This document shows, one piece after another, positions 27,997 to 38,362 of a DNA stretch of 64,000 bases (its first letter is position 1; each line of letters starts with the position of its first letter). This DNA is from Methanobacterium sp. UBA44. GTDB taxonomy: Archaea > Methanobacteriota > Methanobacteria > Methanobacteriales > Methanobacteriaceae. The position numbers and the translations under genes were made by a program. The notes under the pieces were generated by a model. That model saw only the letters and a program-made list of their open reading frames with translations, was not told where the DNA came from and did not search any database. The stretch spans positions 546,518 through 610,517 of the forward strand of contig DACV01000002.1 of assembly GCA_002494885.1 (NCBI GenBank), written 5' to 3'.

Positions 27997-28283
27997 ATGC
28001 CTGTAATTACAATAGAAGGGCCAAAAATGACAAAGGAAGAGAAAGCTGAGTTAGTTAAGGAATTTTCTGAAACTGCAAAAAATCTTTGATATTTTGTGCC
28101 AACAAAATCTTAGATTTTGTGGCCGAGGAAACAATTTTCCTCCGGCATAGAAAATACTATGTATTTTCTATAGCTGCAAGTAGAATTATGAATATTCCAG
28201 TTGAAGCCATGGTTACCATTATCCGAGAAGTTGAAGGAGAAAATGTAGGAACTGGAAACATCCTTCTATGCGATAGAAGATGA
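27997..28283 (+). pseudogene. 4-oxalocrotonate tautomerase gene interrupted by a 101-bp palindromic element
   Basis: The first part reads MPVITIEGPKMTKEEK with the catalytic Pro after Met, then runs into TGA at 28087. The second part, in another frame from 28173, reads [19 protein letters not shown] to TGA 28281. The direct repeat CTGCAA at 28073-28078 and 28174-28179 flanks the foreign DNA. Taking out 101 bp gives [16 protein letters not shown] in one frame and a 61-residue protein, the exact size of this tautomerase family. As written no full enzyme can be made. ATG 28086 opens only a chimeric frame and is not a separate gene. Confidence 0.88.
28073..28179. mobile_element. Palindromic hairpin-array element (101 bp) with 6-bp target repeat
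   Basis: Four tandem hairpins: 28076-28096 (imperfect, loop TTT), ACAAAATC-TTA-GATTTTGT (28102-28120), GAGGAAA-CAAT-TTTCCTC (28125-28142, extended by GCC/GGC with one bulge) and an 11-bp perfect stem with loop TAT (28147-28171). It is bounded by CTGCAA direct repeats and has no coding capacity. The first hairpin is nearly the same as one in the element at 35.5 kb. Likely a non-autonomous element moved by a protein not seen in this window. Confidence 0.8.
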
Positions 28284-28382
28284 TATTTATAAAAATTAAT
28301 TTTTGGAAACTTAAATCCGAAAATTAGCCTTATTTTTTTATTTTTAATTTTAAGAAAAAATTCTGTTTTTAAATTACATAGC

Positions 28383-28391
28383 TTTATATAC
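28383..28391 (+). promoter_or_regulatory. TATA box of the TRAM-protein gene
   Basis: TTTATATAC, with transcription expected near 28410, i.e. at the foot of the hairpin at 28413-28429. Confidence 0.5.
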
Positions 28392-28412
28392 ACTTAAATT
28401 AAAGACTAATAC

Positions 28413-28429
28413 AGACCATTTTATGGTCT
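28413..28429 (+). promoter_or_regulatory. Hairpin at the 5' end of the TRAM mRNA
   Basis: AGACCAT-TTT-ATGGTCT, a 7-bp stem with 3-nt loop, lies between the expected transcription start and the ribosome site (AAGGACGTGA, 28434-28443). It could protect the mRNA or act as a temperature- or protein-responsive switch; this is inference. Confidence 0.45.
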
Positions 28430-28447
28430 TATTAAGGACGTGAAAAA

Positions 28448-28681
28448 TTGTTTAAAAATAATTACGGTAGAGATAATTTCTCAGATAGAGGAAACTCTTC
28501 TCCTTTAAACGAAGGCGAAGAATACGATGTTAAAATTGAAGATGTTGGAAGAGATGGCGACGGAATCGCAAGAATAGAAGGATTTGTAGTCTTTGTTTCA
28601 GGCGCAAAACTTGGCGATGAAGTTAAAATTAGGATTACTTCAACAAGAAGAAACTTCGGTTTTGCTGAAATAGCACAATAA
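28448..28681 (+). CDS. TRAM-domain RNA-binding protein
   Basis: 77 residues from a TTG start with a well-placed ribosome site. A glycine/asparagine/arginine-rich N-terminal tail (1-20) is followed by one TRAM beta-barrel ([38 protein letters not shown]). Small stand-alone TRAM proteins in methanogens bind RNA and act as cold-shock-like chaperones. It is probably monocistronic and strongly expressed. The 5' hairpin and the short leader make autoregulation possible. Confidence 0.9.
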   Translation: MFKNNYGRDNFSDRGNSSPLNEGEEYDVKIEDVGRDGDGIARIEGFVVFVSGAKLGDEVKIRITSTRRNFGFAEIAQ

Positions 28682-28769
28682 TTAGTTTTAATTTTAAGTT
28701 TGAATTAATTTTCATTTATTATTAAAATCTAATTTTTTTTATTTATTACACTATTTATTTTCATTTTAA

Positions 28770-29381
28770 TTAACTAAAATCATTCAAATTTTCATCTATA
28801 AATTTTTCTGAAGTCTTATTATAAAAATTCCATGATAGATAGTATGCACCTAAATTTGCAATAATGATACCAAGTGATCCAGGCTGGAAAACAGCAGAAA
28901 AATTGTTTAATAAATGCAAACCAACTGCAATTAAATAAAAGGTCAAAGGATTCTTTTTAGCAATTCCGTAAGCAACTATGGAAGTACTTGCTGCATGGAA
29001 TAAAATTCCAGGGACTCTTAATGGAAAAGGCACCCCTAAAACAAATACATATATAAAAAACTCAGATATTCCAAATCCAAGACCAACAAGGAACCCCAAA
29101 ATAAATATTGACCTTTCTGTTTCCCCATGTCTATAAAAAAGTGGAAATACCTTTGCAAATTCTTCAATAAACGGTGTGAAAATAATTATTGAAAGTAAAT
29201 TTGCAAAAATGAGGGGTAAATTACCCAAAACATTATCTGATAATGTACCGAAGAGAAGTGTCATAGGAACACTTACTATTATTCCTGAAATTAAAAAGAA
29301 CATTTTTTCCTTAAATTTAGGTCTGTGGGGCTTTATAACTACAATATCTTTCCTAACATTTAGTTTATGAAGTTTAGACAT
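28770..29381 (-). CDS. PrsW-family intramembrane protease-like protein
   Basis: 203 residues with several membrane helices. The family's conserved polar residues inside helices are present: Glu73-Glu74 in PFIEEFAKVFP, Glu107 in GISEFFIYVF, His129 in LFHAAST and His156 in LHLLNN. PrsW-type proteins are predicted or proven membrane proteases that cut anti-sigma factors in bacteria; archaeal targets are unknown. It stands 36 bp downstream of the DUF362 gene on the same strand. Confidence 0.82.
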   Translation of the reverse strand: MSKLHKLNVRKDIVVIKPHRPKFKEKMFFLISGIIVSVPMTLLFGTLSDNVLGNLPLIFANLLSIIIFTPFIEEFAKVFPLFYRHGETERSIFILGFLVGLGFGISEFFIYVFVLGVPFPLRVPGILFHAASTSIVAYGIAKKNPLTFYLIAVGLHLLNNFSAVFQPGSLGIIIANLGAYYLSWNFYNKTSEKFIDENLNDFS

Positions 29382-29417
29382 GAATTTTCTTCCAAAAGTT
29401 ATAAAAACAGTATGAAT

Positions 29418-30335
29418 TTACAATTCATCTTTAAAGATTTTTTCAATATTTCTTAAATCTGCTTCAACTTCACCATTAAGAGAGATCAATTCTATTTGAT
29501 CGGCTGATTTCACTCCAAATTCTAATTCAGATGCTCTTTTAATTTGGTCAAGATCAAATATTTTTCCCTTTGATATATCTGTTTCAGCTCCATAATTTCT
29601 TAAAACAGCAACGCCAACTGCGTCCAGAGCCACCCTATCGCTGCTTGCAAGAATCAAATTAGGTTGGACAAGCTTCCCCTGTTCAGGCCCTTTATTTATA
29701 AAAGCCTTTATTGCATCCATTATTACAAAATCAACATGATAATGATCGTTTATTTCAGCTATCATCTGTCTTTGATAAGGGGACATGTGCAGTTCAGCCA
29801 TGTAATTATATAATCCACCAGGAAGTCTTTTTGCCACCAATCCCACTGAATTTTTAAGTGATAATGTAAAATGTCCTCCGAATCTATGGGTTTTAAGACA
29901 ACATGTCTGAATTACTCTTTTTGTCTCCAGAAATAATTTAGATATGTAAAATCCTTTAAGCCAGTGCATTCCATCCTTTTTAATTTTGACCCATTCTTCT
30001 CTATCTTCCCTATCAAGTGCAAGTGCTTCAAACCCAAGTTCCTCAGATAATTTAAATACTCCCATTTTATCCAGCACATCCTGGGTATTTCCCATTCCAC
30101 TTCTCTCTGCAAGTACTATTTCAGATACCTCTATTTCTCTCAGCTTATTTACTATTGCCCTTACTGTATCAATATGTGTTGATGCTGGGAATGGATCAGC
30201 ACTGTTAAAATTAGCTTTTATTGCTACTTTATCACCTTTAAATTTATCTAAATTAAACTGCCCCATTAATTTATTTATTCCATGATTTCTATCATCTGTT
30301 TTAACCAAAAATACCTTCCTGGATTTATTATTCAT
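29418..30335 (-). CDS. DUF362-domain protein
   Basis: 305 residues covering the DUF362 fold: VAIKANFNSADPFPASTHID near the start, VLAERSGMGNTQDVLDKMGV, CLKTHRFGGHFTLSLKNSVG with the conserved Lys/His, VDFVIMDAIKAFINKGPE, and a final ALDAVGVAVLRNYG. Many homologs carry ferredoxin clusters, but this one has none. The function is unknown; links to Fe-S or cofactor metabolism are suggested for the family. Likely in one transcript with the PrsW-like gene. Confidence 0.85.
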   Translation of the reverse strand: MNNKSRKVFLVKTDDRNHGINKLMGQFNLDKFKGDKVAIKANFNSADPFPASTHIDTVRAIVNKLREIEVSEIVLAERSGMGNTQDVLDKMGVFKLSEELGFEALALDREDREEWVKIKKDGMHWLKGFYISKLFLETKRVIQTCCLKTHRFGGHFTLSLKNSVGLVAKRLPGGLYNYMAELHMSPYQRQMIAEINDHYHVDFVIMDAIKAFINKGPEQGKLVQPNLILASSDRVALDAVGVAVLRNYGAETDISKGKIFDLDQIKRASELEFGVKSADQIELISLNGEVEADLRNIEKIFKDEL

Positions 30336-30450
30336 TTAATAACCTCCATATCAGATGATCAAAAAATTTAATTATTATTTATCTATTATTAATATATTTA
30401 AAAGTAATATTTTTAATTTTGCTATTAAAAAAAGAAATAAATTAAAATAA

Positions 30451-33360
30451 TTATTTGTTATTTGTAGAGAGTTTCTCAGAAATAAAGTCAGCGCTAATTT
30501 CTAAAGAAGAAAATATTGATTTTCCATCAAGGATTTCTTTTAAAAACTTCCCTGTGTAACTATCACTTAATGCAACTTCTTCTGGTGTACCTTCAGCAAC
30601 AATTAAACCTCCTTCATCTCCACCTTCAGGTCCAAGGTCTAAAATGTAATCAGCTGTCTTAATAACATCTAGATTATGCTCAATAACTAAAACAGTATTT
30701 CCAGAATCTGTTAACCTTCTAAGGACTTGAAGTAGCTTTTTAATATCTGCAAAGTGCAATCCAGTGGTGGGTTCATCCAGAATATAGAGAGTTCTTCCTG
30801 TACTTTGGCGGCTTAACTCTTTTGAAAGTTTAACACGTTGAGCTTCTCCTCCGGAAAGGGTTGTTGCTGGTTGTCCAAGTTTAATGTAACCAAGACCAAC
30901 ATCATCAAGTGTTTTAAGCTTTTTTTGGATACGAGGAACATTCCTAAAGAAATGAAGAGCTTCTTCAACAGTCATGTTCAGAACGTCAGCAATGTTTTTA
31001 CCTTTATATCTGATATCAAGGGTCTCCTTGTTGTATCTTTTGCCTCTACAAATTTCACATGGGACATAAACATCTGCTAAAAAGTGCATTTCAATTTTAA
31101 TTATACCATCACCGTTACATGCCTCGCAGCGCCCACCTTTAACATTGAAACTAAATCTTCCAGGTTTATACCCTCTTTTTTTAGCTGAAATAGATTGGGA
31201 AAAAATTTCTCTGATATATGTAAATACACCAGTATATGTAGCAGGATTGGAACGTGGTGTCCGCCCTATTGGCGATTGATCGATGATAATAACTTTATCA
31301 ATGTTGGAAGTACCTAAAATTTCCTCATGTTTTCCTGCATTTACGTGTTTTCTATTGAATTCTCCGTATAGACCTTTATAAAGTACATCGTTTATGAGTG
31401 TACTTTTTCCAGATCCTGATACACCTGTAACACATGTAAATACACCTAAAGGTATGTTAACATCTATATTTTTAAGATTATTTTGTTTTGCGCCTTTAAC
31501 TGTGATAAATTTACCATTAGGAGTATTTCTCTCCTTTGGAATTTCTATAGTTTCATTTTTTGATAGATAGCTACCGGTAATTGATTCGGGATTATCCATT
31601 ATTTCAAGGGGTGTTCCTTCTGCAATTACTCTGCCTCCATGTTCTCCAGCACCAGGCCCGATATCTATAACATGATCTGCAGATAATATTGTTTCTTCAT
31701 CATGTTCAACAATTATCAGCGTGTTACCAATATCCCTGAGCCTCTTTAAAGTTTCTATTAATCTCTGATTATCCCTCTGGTGAAGTCCTATACTTGGTTC
31801 ATCAAGAATATAAAGAACACCAACAAGTCCTGAACCTATTTGAGTTGCAAGTCTAATTCTTTGAGCCTCTCCACCTGAAAGAGTACCTGACGATCGGTCC
31901 ATAGTAATATAATCCAGTCCAACATCAACTAAAAAACTTAATCGTTCATTTATCTCTTTCAATACCTCTCTAGCAATGAAATGCTCCATTGCACTTAATT
32001 CAAGCTCCTCAAAGAATTTTTTTGATTCTTTAATAGGCATTGCAACAATTTCACTAATGGGTTTATCTCCAACAGTAACTGATCTGCTTTCAGGGCGTAA
32101 ACGTGACCCGTTACATTCAGGACACTTTCTATCGCTCATGAATTGCCCCATGTAACCCCTCATATAATTTGACTTGGTATCCATGAACAGGCGTTCCATT
32201 CTCTTTATAACACCTTCAAATTTTCTTTTTACGTGGTGCATCCTGTTCCTCCGTCTGAACGCGAACTCAATTCTTTCAGAGGAACCGTACAGAATAATAT
32301 TCTGGTACTTTTGAGGGAGATCCTGAAATGGTGTATCCATACTAAAACCGTAATGTTCTGCAATGGCTTTAAGCATTTGATAGTAATAATTATCCTTCTT
32401 TTTAGATTTGCTCCATGGCAATATAGCTCCTTCATTCAATGAAAGAGTCTTATCTGGCACTACCAGGTCTGTATCCATCTCCATTTTACTTCCAAGTCCG
32501 TTGCATTCTGGACAGGCCCCATGTGGGCTGTTAAAAGAAAATGATCTTGGGCTGATCTCTTCAAAGTTTATATCACAGTCCGGGCATGCAAAGTGTTCAC
32601 TGAATATTTTTTCATTAATCTGGCTGTTTTTTTCTAAAAGAACTATAATCAGGCCTTCGCCAAGCTCAAGGGCTGTTTCTACTGAATCTGCAAGTCTTCT
32701 TTTAAAATCAACATCATATCTAATAACTAGCCTATCCACAACCACATCAACTGTGTGTTTTCTATTTTTATCCAGTTCAATATTTTCATCCAGACTAAGT
32801 ACTTCACCATCTACCCTGACTCTTACAAAACCCCTCCTTTTAAGATCTTCGAATATTTTTTGATGTTCTCCCTTCCTATCCTTAACGACTGGCGCAAGGA
32901 TCTGTATTTTAGTGCCTTCTTCCTCTTTATATATACTACCCACAATCTGTCCAGATGTTTGCTGTGATATGGGTTTTCCACATTTGTAGCAGTGAGGTTG
33001 ACCTATTCTTGCATAAAGTAGCCTTAAATAATCATAAATTTCAGTAGCAGTCCCTACAGTTGATCTCGGATTTGTCTTTGTTGTTTTCTGGTCAATGGAG
33101 ATTGCAGGAGAAAGTCCTTCGATATAATCCACTTCTGGCTTTTTCATCTGGCCTAAAAATTGTCTTGCATAAGCTGAAAGAGATTCTACATATCTACGCT
33201 GGCCTTCAGCATATATGGTGTCAAATGCCAGTGATGATTTACCTGAACCACTTATTCCTGTAATTACCACAAATTTGTCCCTTGGTATTGTAATATCTAA
33301 ATTCTTTAGATTGTGCTCTCTTGCACCTTTAATTACAATGTTATCTTTTTTAGAATTCAT
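30451..33360 (-). CDS. uvrA: Excinuclease ABC subunit A
   Basis: 969 residues, a full-length UvrA. There are two ABC ATPase modules (Walker [15 protein letters not shown] and [11 protein letters not shown], signatures LSGGEAQRI and LSGGEAQRV), and zinc modules [34 protein letters not shown] and CEICRGKR. It scans DNA for bulky lesions and loads UvrB. The ATG overlaps the uvrB stop by 4 bp, so the two are coupled. UvrABC is bacterial in origin and common in mesophilic methanogens. Confidence 0.97.
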   Translation of the reverse strand: MNSKKDNIVIKGAREHNLKNLDITIPRDKFVVITGISGSGKSSLAFDTIYAEGQRRYVESLSAYARQFLGQMKKPEVDYIEGLSPAISIDQKTTKTNPRSTVGTATEIYDYLRLLYARIGQPHCYKCGKPISQQTSGQIVGSIYKEEEGTKIQILAPVVKDRKGEHQKIFEDLKRRGFVRVRVDGEVLSLDENIELDKNRKHTVDVVVDRLVIRYDVDFKRRLADSVETALELGEGLIIVLLEKNSQINEKIFSEHFACPDCDINFEEISPRSFSFNSPHGACPECNGLGSKMEMDTDLVVPDKTLSLNEGAILPWSKSKKKDNYYYQMLKAIAEHYGFSMDTPFQDLPQKYQNIILYGSSERIEFAFRRRNRMHHVKRKFEGVIKRMERLFMDTKSNYMRGYMGQFMSDRKCPECNGSRLRPESRSVTVGDKPISEIVAMPIKESKKFFEELELSAMEHFIAREVLKEINERLSFLVDVGLDYITMDRSSGTLSGGEAQRIRLATQIGSGLVGVLYILDEPSIGLHQRDNQRLIETLKRLRDIGNTLIIVEHDEETILSADHVIDIGPGAGEHGGRVIAEGTPLEIMDNPESITGSYLSKNETIEIPKERNTPNGKFITVKGAKQNNLKNIDVNIPLGVFTCVTGVSGSGKSTLINDVLYKGLYGEFNRKHVNAGKHEEILGTSNIDKVIIIDQSPIGRTPRSNPATYTGVFTYIREIFSQSISAKKRGYKPGRFSFNVKGGRCEACNGDGIIKIEMHFLADVYVPCEICRGKRYNKETLDIRYKGKNIADVLNMTVEEALHFFRNVPRIQKKLKTLDDVGLGYIKLGQPATTLSGGEAQRVKLSKELSRQSTGRTLYILDEPTTGLHFADIKKLLQVLRRLTDSGNTVLVIEHNLDVIKTADYILDLGPEGGDEGGLIVAEGTPEEVALSDSYTGKFLKEILDGKSIFSSLEISADFISEKLSTNNK

Positions 33361-35312
33361 TTAGAAACCCCTTCTAAAGCAGTGATTTTGTCCCTGATCT
33401 TTGCTGCCTTTTCAAAATTAAGTTTCGCTGCAGCTAATTTCATTTCATGCTCCAGATCCTTAATTAGAAGACGTATTTCATCTCTGGGCATATTCTCAAT
33501 ATCATATATTAATTCAATATTATCCTTTTTTTGTTTTTCCTTGATGGACCTGACAACTGATCTTGGGATGATGCTATGTTCTTTATTGTACTCAACCTGC
33601 ATTTTCCTTCTTTTATTGGTTATTTCAACAGCAGATTTTACTGATCTGGTTATTTTATCAGCATATATAATGACCTGCCCATCTATATTCCTTGCTGCAC
33701 GTCCAATTGTTTGAATAAGAGAAGTTTCAGAGCGAAGAAAACCCTCCTTATCTGCATCAAGAATTCCAATAAGTGAAACCTCTGGAAGGTCAAGGCCTTC
33801 TCTTAAAAGGTTTACTCCAACAAGACAATCGAATTCTCCTCTTCTAAGGTCATCTATTATATCAATACGTTCAAGTGTTCCTATTTCAGAGTGCAGGTAT
33901 CTTACTTTAATCCCAATTTTAGCATAATAATCTGTAAGGTCTTCAGCCATCTTTTTGGTTAGTGTTGTTACCAGTATTCTCTGGTTCAGTTTGATTCTCT
34001 TTTGAACTTCTCCTAAAAGATGATCTACCTGTCCTTTCACTGGTTTAATTATTACTTCAGGGTCAACAAGTCCTGTAGGTCTTATGATCTGTTCTACAAC
34101 ATTCTGACTTTTTTCAAGTTCATATTTTGCAGGAGTTGCAGAAACATATACTACCTGATTCATGAGACTTTCAAATTCATCGAAGTTCAAAGGTCTATTT
34201 TCACGAGCCGAAGGAAGTCTGAATCCATAATCTACAAGAGAATCTTTACGTGCGCGATCACCTGCATACATTCCACCTATTTGAGGAACTGTAACATGTG
34301 ATTCATCTATAATGGTTAAAAAATCGTCAGGGAAATATTTTATGAGGGTATGGGGCATACTTCCCCATTTTCTGCCGCTTAAATGAAGTGAATAATTCTC
34401 TACGCCCGGACAGTAACCCATTTCTTCAAGCATTTCAATATCGAATCTTGTTCTTTGTTCAAGACGCTGCGCTTCAAGTAATTTATTCTGAGAATTTAAA
34501 ATGACCAGTCTGTCCTCTAATTCTGCTTCAATGTTCATTATGGCCCTATGCATTTTATTTTCTGAAATTACAAAGTGTTTTGCTGGAAATATGGTAATTC
34601 TATCAATTTTATTAATTATATCTCCTTTTAATGGATCTATGTAAGATAAACCATCCACTTCATCTCCAAAAAATTCAATTCTAATTGGAAATGAACCGTG
34701 GACAGGAAATACTTCTATTACATCTCCCCTTACTCTGAATTTACCTCTTGTAAAGTCTATATCATTCCTCTCATATTGAATATGGATCAATTTGGATAAT
34801 ATTTTTTCTCTTTCATGTGTTTCTCCAATTCTCATGTGTAAGAGATGATCTCCGTAATCTTCAGGAGATCCAATACCATATATGCATGAAACACTTGAAA
34901 CGACTATTACATCATCTCTTGAAAGCAGAGACTGAGTTGCTGAATGTCTCATCTGGTCTATTTCATCATTTATGCTTGCTTCTTTGTCTATATAGGTATC
35001 TGTGTGTGGAATATATGCTTCAGGCTGATAATAATCATAGTAACTGACGAAGTACTCAACAGCATTATTGGGGAAGAATTCTTTAAATTCTTCATAAAGC
35101 TGTGCAGCAAGTGTTTTATTGTGAGATATGACTAATGTTGGTTTTTGAATCTCTTTAATTACATTAGCCATGGTAAATGTTTTTCCTGATCCAGTAACTC
35201 CAAGGAGCGTCTGATGATTTAAACCTTTATTAATTCCATTTACAATGGAATTAATGGCTTTTGGTTGGTCTCCTAATGGTTTATAACTGGATACAAGTTC
35301 AAAATTATTCAT
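33357..35312 (-). CDS. uvrB: Excinuclease ABC subunit B
   Basis: 651 residues. Helicase-like motifs include [14 protein letters not shown] (Walker A) and DESHVT. The beta-hairpin that probes DNA is marked by [12 protein letters not shown], and QTIGRAARN closes motif VI. The C-terminal UVR domain ([20 protein letters not shown]) recruits UvrC. First gene of the uvrB-uvrA pair, divergent from the DUF169-uvrC pair across about 185 bp. Confidence 0.97.
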   Translation of the reverse strand: MNNFELVSSYKPLGDQPKAINSIVNGINKGLNHQTLLGVTGSGKTFTMANVIKEIQKPTLVISHNKTLAAQLYEEFKEFFPNNAVEYFVSYYDYYQPEAYIPHTDTYIDKEASINDEIDQMRHSATQSLLSRDDVIVVSSVSCIYGIGSPEDYGDHLLHMRIGETHEREKILSKLIHIQYERNDIDFTRGKFRVRGDVIEVFPVHGSFPIRIEFFGDEVDGLSYIDPLKGDIINKIDRITIFPAKHFVISENKMHRAIMNIEAELEDRLVILNSQNKLLEAQRLEQRTRFDIEMLEEMGYCPGVENYSLHLSGRKWGSMPHTLIKYFPDDFLTIIDESHVTVPQIGGMYAGDRARKDSLVDYGFRLPSARENRPLNFDEFESLMNQVVYVSATPAKYELEKSQNVVEQIIRPTGLVDPEVIIKPVKGQVDHLLGEVQKRIKLNQRILVTTLTKKMAEDLTDYYAKIGIKVRYLHSEIGTLERIDIIDDLRRGEFDCLVGVNLLREGLDLPEVSLIGILDADKEGFLRSETSLIQTIGRAARNIDGQVIIYADKITRSVKSAVEITNKRRKMQVEYNKEHSIIPRSVVRSIKEKQKKDNIELIYDIENMPRDEIRLLIKDLEHEMKLAAAKLNFEKAAKIRDKITALEGVSK

Positions 35313-35460
35313 TTTTAATCCTCATTTTGAAAAGATTTTCACTAATTTAAAATTATCATGATTATTAATAGTTTTTAAGTAAGAGCATTTGAAAAGTAAT
35401 CTATTTAATGTTGATGTTTTTATTTCCATTTTCTTGCATCAAATTTATAAAAATAATTTA

Positions 35461-35469
35461 GTTTATATT
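35461..35469 (+). promoter_or_regulatory. TATA-like box before the original DUF169 start
   Basis: GTTTATATT about 30 bp before the ATG at 35498, which would make a leaderless mRNA. The palindromic element was inserted downstream, between this ATG and the rest of the gene. Confidence 0.4.
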
Positions 35470-35510
35470 GGTAAAGGTAATATAAATAAATAATGGTATG
35501 ACGAAGAAGG

Positions 35511-35656
35511 TTGAGGAAAACTCTCAAACACGAAGTGTTTGGAGCCCTCGAAAACTCTGTTTTCGGGGCAGAGAAACTTTGTTTCTCATGCGCAAAAATC
35601 TTTGATTTTTGCAAGCTTTGTTTTCCTAACCACAAAATTTTTTTAAAATTTTGAGG
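35511..35656. mobile_element. Palindromic hairpin-array element (140 bp) with 6-bp target repeat
   Basis: Direct repeats TTGAGG at 35511-35516 and 35651-35656. Outer inverted arms GGTTGAGGAAAA (35509-35520) and TTTTCCTAACC (35621-35631) enclose four hairpins: CAAACAC-GAA-GTGTTTG (35525-35541), CGAAAAC-TCT-GTTTTCG (35549-35565), GAGAAAC-TTT-GTTTCTC (35571-35587), and a 9-bp stem with loop TTT (35592-35612). A fifth follows at 35633-35653. The whole can fold as a cloverleaf. No coding capacity. Shares a hairpin unit with the element at 28.1 kb. Confidence 0.8.
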
Positions 35657-36444
35657 TGGTAAAAATTTTAAATTTAAATGTTAAAGAAATTGGAGAAAGT
35701 CTTAAAAATGCCGGAAATCTCAATATAAGCCCTTTAATTATATATGGGTCTGATAATTTGCCTGAAAATGCAGAACCAATGTGTTCTATTGACAGATGTA
35801 TAGCCAAAGCAGTAACAGAGATTTCTATAAAAAATAAAATGCATCCACTGTACATAAGCAAAGAAACATTTAAAGGATGTTGTCCTGGTGCAATGACCTA
35901 TTTAGGGTATACAAAACCACTTAAATATATAAAATACTTTGTATCAACTGGAAATGAAAAATTCAGCGGTGGAGATGCAGAATACCTTAAAGCAAGTCCT
36001 GAACTTGTTGAAAAATTTATAGAATCACTCGGTGAGATAAAAAAAATTAAAAAATACCTCATCATTCAAAAATGTGAAGACTTTAAAGATAATGCAAATG
36101 CCCGGTCCTTCCTTTGCTTTGGTAAAGGTGAACAGATAAGAAATTTAGCAAGTTTAATACATTTTAGAACTGAAAACCCATTTAATGCAATTAATATGCC
36201 TTTTGGACCTGCATGTTCAACATTTATTACCTATCCTGCAGGACTCGCCGAAAAAACTCCCAAAGATACGGCTTTTGTAGGTCCTGTCGATCCTACTGGA
36301 AATGTCTGGTTTCCTCCAGAATATATGGCAATAGGCATACCAGTGGACCTTGCCATTAAAATGCATGAAGATATTGAAAATTCTTTCATTTCAAAAAGAC
36401 CTAATGTAGCATATCCTGAAACAAGAGATGAAATAGTTCCTTAA
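35656..36444 (+). CDS. DUF169-family protein, N-terminus displaced by an insertion
   Basis: About 262 residues as written, from a GTG overlapping the last repeat of the palindromic element. Family blocks: CSIDRCIAKA, FKGCCPGAMTYLG, CFGKGEQIRNLASLIHF, MPFGPACSTFITYPAG. The conserved cysteines suggest metal or cofactor binding; function is unknown, though the family is widespread in methanogens. ATG 35498 opens MTKKVE and then meets the element. Removing the 140 bp between the TTGAGG repeats gives MTKKVEVVKILNLNVKEIGE in one frame. Only a protein with an altered start can be made now. It precedes uvrC by 95 bp. Confidence 0.8.
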   Translation: MVKILNLNVKEIGESLKNAGNLNISPLIIYGSDNLPENAEPMCSIDRCIAKAVTEISIKNKMHPLYISKETFKGCCPGAMTYLGYTKPLKYIKYFVSTGNEKFSGGDAEYLKASPELVEKFIESLGEIKKIKKYLIIQKCEDFKDNANARSFLCFGKGEQIRNLASLIHFRTENPFNAINMPFGPACSTFITYPAGLAEKTPKDTAFVGPVDPTGNVWFPPEYMAIGIPVDLAIKMHEDIENSFISKRPNVAYPETRDEIVP

Positions 36445-36539
36445 ATTTGCTGTTTTAACTTATAACATCTATTATTCCTTTAAATCATAATATCATTTAT
36501 AACATAATTCGATTCAGCAATAATACAAGAGGCGATTAA

Positions 36540-38303
36540 ATGTCAAATCGTTGCAGTGATCCAAAAAATTTACCCAATAAACCTGGTATTTACATAATGA
36601 GGAACATAGAAGACGTTGTTTTGTATGTTGGAAAAGCTAAATCACTGATTAAAAGGGTTAAATCATATTTTTCAAAATCAGAACAACCTTTAAAAACAAA
36701 GTTACTGATGAGCCATTTTCACAGTTTGGAATATATAATTACCGATACTGAAAAAGAAGCCCTTATTTTAGAGTCCAATCTTATTAAAAAGTACAAACCC
36801 AAGTATAACATTCGATTAAAGGATGATAAGCGATATCCCTACATCAAAATAACCAATGAAAATTATCCTCGAGTTTTAATAACAAGAAATGTAAGGGATG
36901 ATGGAGCATATTATTATGGTCCATTTACCGATACTGGTTCAGTTAGAGGGATTGTTAAATCGCTTAAAGCATTATTTAAAATAAGAACCTGCAGAAAAAT
37001 GGATGGGCCATGTCTTAACTACCAGATACATCTTTGCAGCGCCCCATGCAGCGGTAAAATCACTGAAAAATCATATAACGAAATTGTAGAAAAAATAAAT
37101 TTATTTTTTGAAGGTAAATACAATCAGATCATTGAAATGTTAAATCAGATGATGATTGAAGCTGCAGAAAACCATGAATTCGAAAAGGCTGCTGTATTAA
37201 GGGATCAGATCCAATCTGTAGATAATATACTTGAAAAACAGAAAATAGAATTTGATAGAGGTCTTGAACAGGATGTGATGGCCTGTTCCTATGATGAAAA
37301 AATTGCCAGCGTAGTTGTATTTTCAATTAGAGAGGGAAAGATCATTGGTAAGGACGATTATCTCATGAGTGGTACTGATGGAACGCTTCCCAATAAAATA
37401 CTCTCTGCATTTTTAAAACAGTTTTATATGAGTCCAAGGCATGTTCCCTCTGAGATCATTATTCAATATAAACCCGATGATAAAGATTTAATTCAGGAGT
37501 GGTTATCTGAAAATAGAGGTGCCGAAATCATGTTAAGAATTCCAGATAATGCTTCAGAGACTCGTTTAGTACAAATGGTGGCTAAAAACGCGGAAATCAT
37601 TAAAAATCATGAACGAGAAGTTAGGGGAGCTTTAGTTGATCTAAAAAAGTATCTTAACATTCCCAGGATACCCCGGGGTATTGAAGCCTTTGATATCTCA
37701 AATATAAGTGGTAAGCACCCTGTTGGATCCATGGTTGTCTTTGAAGATGGCGTTCCTAAAAAAAGCAAATATAGAAGATTTAACATTAAAATAGAAGGCC
37801 CAGATGATTATGCAATGATGAGGGAAGTTTTGACTCGCAAATACAGTAAAATATCGCCAGATGACATGGATAAAAAGCCTGATCTAATTCTGGTGGATGG
37901 TGGAAAAGGACAGCTAAACGTGGCTTTAGATGTTTTAAATTCTCTTGGATTAGATGATATACCAGTTATTGGGCTTGCCAAGGAGTTTGAACACGTTTTT
38001 ATCCAGAAGGTATCAAGTCCAATTATTTTACCACCGAATTCAGAAGCTCTATATCTTCTCCAGAGAATAAGGGATGAAGCCCATAGATTTGCAGTTAAAC
38101 ATCATAAAAAACTCAGATCAAAGGAAATAAAACGTTCTATACTTGATGAAATTAAAGGAATTGGTGAAAAACGGAAAATAAGGTTACTGAAGCATTTTGG
38201 AGATGTTGAAAGTATTAAAAAAGCAAATATCGATGAATTAACCAGTGTTAGCGGAATCAATAGGGAACTTGCAATTACGATCTATGAACATATGCATAAA
38301 TAA
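36540..38303 (+). CDS. uvrC: Excinuclease ABC subunit C
   Basis: 587 residues, standard length. The GIY-YIG nuclease ([18 protein letters not shown], about 14-35) makes the 3' cut. A UVR domain ([14 protein letters not shown]) binds UvrB. The RNase H-like 5' nuclease has DISNISG and [12 protein letters not shown], and two HhH motifs end the protein ([29 protein letters not shown]). With uvrB and uvrA 5 kb to the left it completes a bacterial-type nucleotide excision repair set. RBS GAGGCGAT precedes the ATG. Confidence 0.96.
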   Translation: MSNRCSDPKNLPNKPGIYIMRNIEDVVLYVGKAKSLIKRVKSYFSKSEQPLKTKLLMSHFHSLEYIITDTEKEALILESNLIKKYKPKYNIRLKDDKRYPYIKITNENYPRVLITRNVRDDGAYYYGPFTDTGSVRGIVKSLKALFKIRTCRKMDGPCLNYQIHLCSAPCSGKITEKSYNEIVEKINLFFEGKYNQIIEMLNQMMIEAAENHEFEKAAVLRDQIQSVDNILEKQKIEFDRGLEQDVMACSYDEKIASVVVFSIREGKIIGKDDYLMSGTDGTLPNKILSAFLKQFYMSPRHVPSEIIIQYKPDDKDLIQEWLSENRGAEIMLRIPDNASETRLVQMVAKNAEIIKNHEREVRGALVDLKKYLNIPRIPRGIEAFDISNISGKHPVGSMVVFEDGVPKKSKYRRFNIKIEGPDDYAMMREVLTRKYSKISPDDMDKKPDLILVDGGKGQLNVALDVLNSLGLDDIPVIGLAKEFEHVFIQKVSSPIILPPNSEALYLLQRIRDEAHRFAVKHHKKLRSKEIKRSILDEIKGIGEKRKIRLLKHFGDVESIKKANIDELTSVSGINRELAITIYEHMHK

Positions 38304-38362
38304 AAATAATATTTAATATAATGCTCAAAAGGACATCTTTTGGAAAAATAAAGATCATATTA

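Noticed and set aside
28086..28283. 65-codon frame after the tautomerase start, as a separate gene
   Set aside because: Its first half is the palindromic insert and its second half is the end of the tautomerase; it has no ribosome site of its own.
33060..34301. Several plus-strand frames opposite uvrA and uvrB
   Set aside because: They are shadows of the conserved repair genes and have no start signals.
35420..35635. 71-codon minus-strand reading frame
   Set aside because: It runs through the hairpin array; the apparent protein is only the translation of palindromes.
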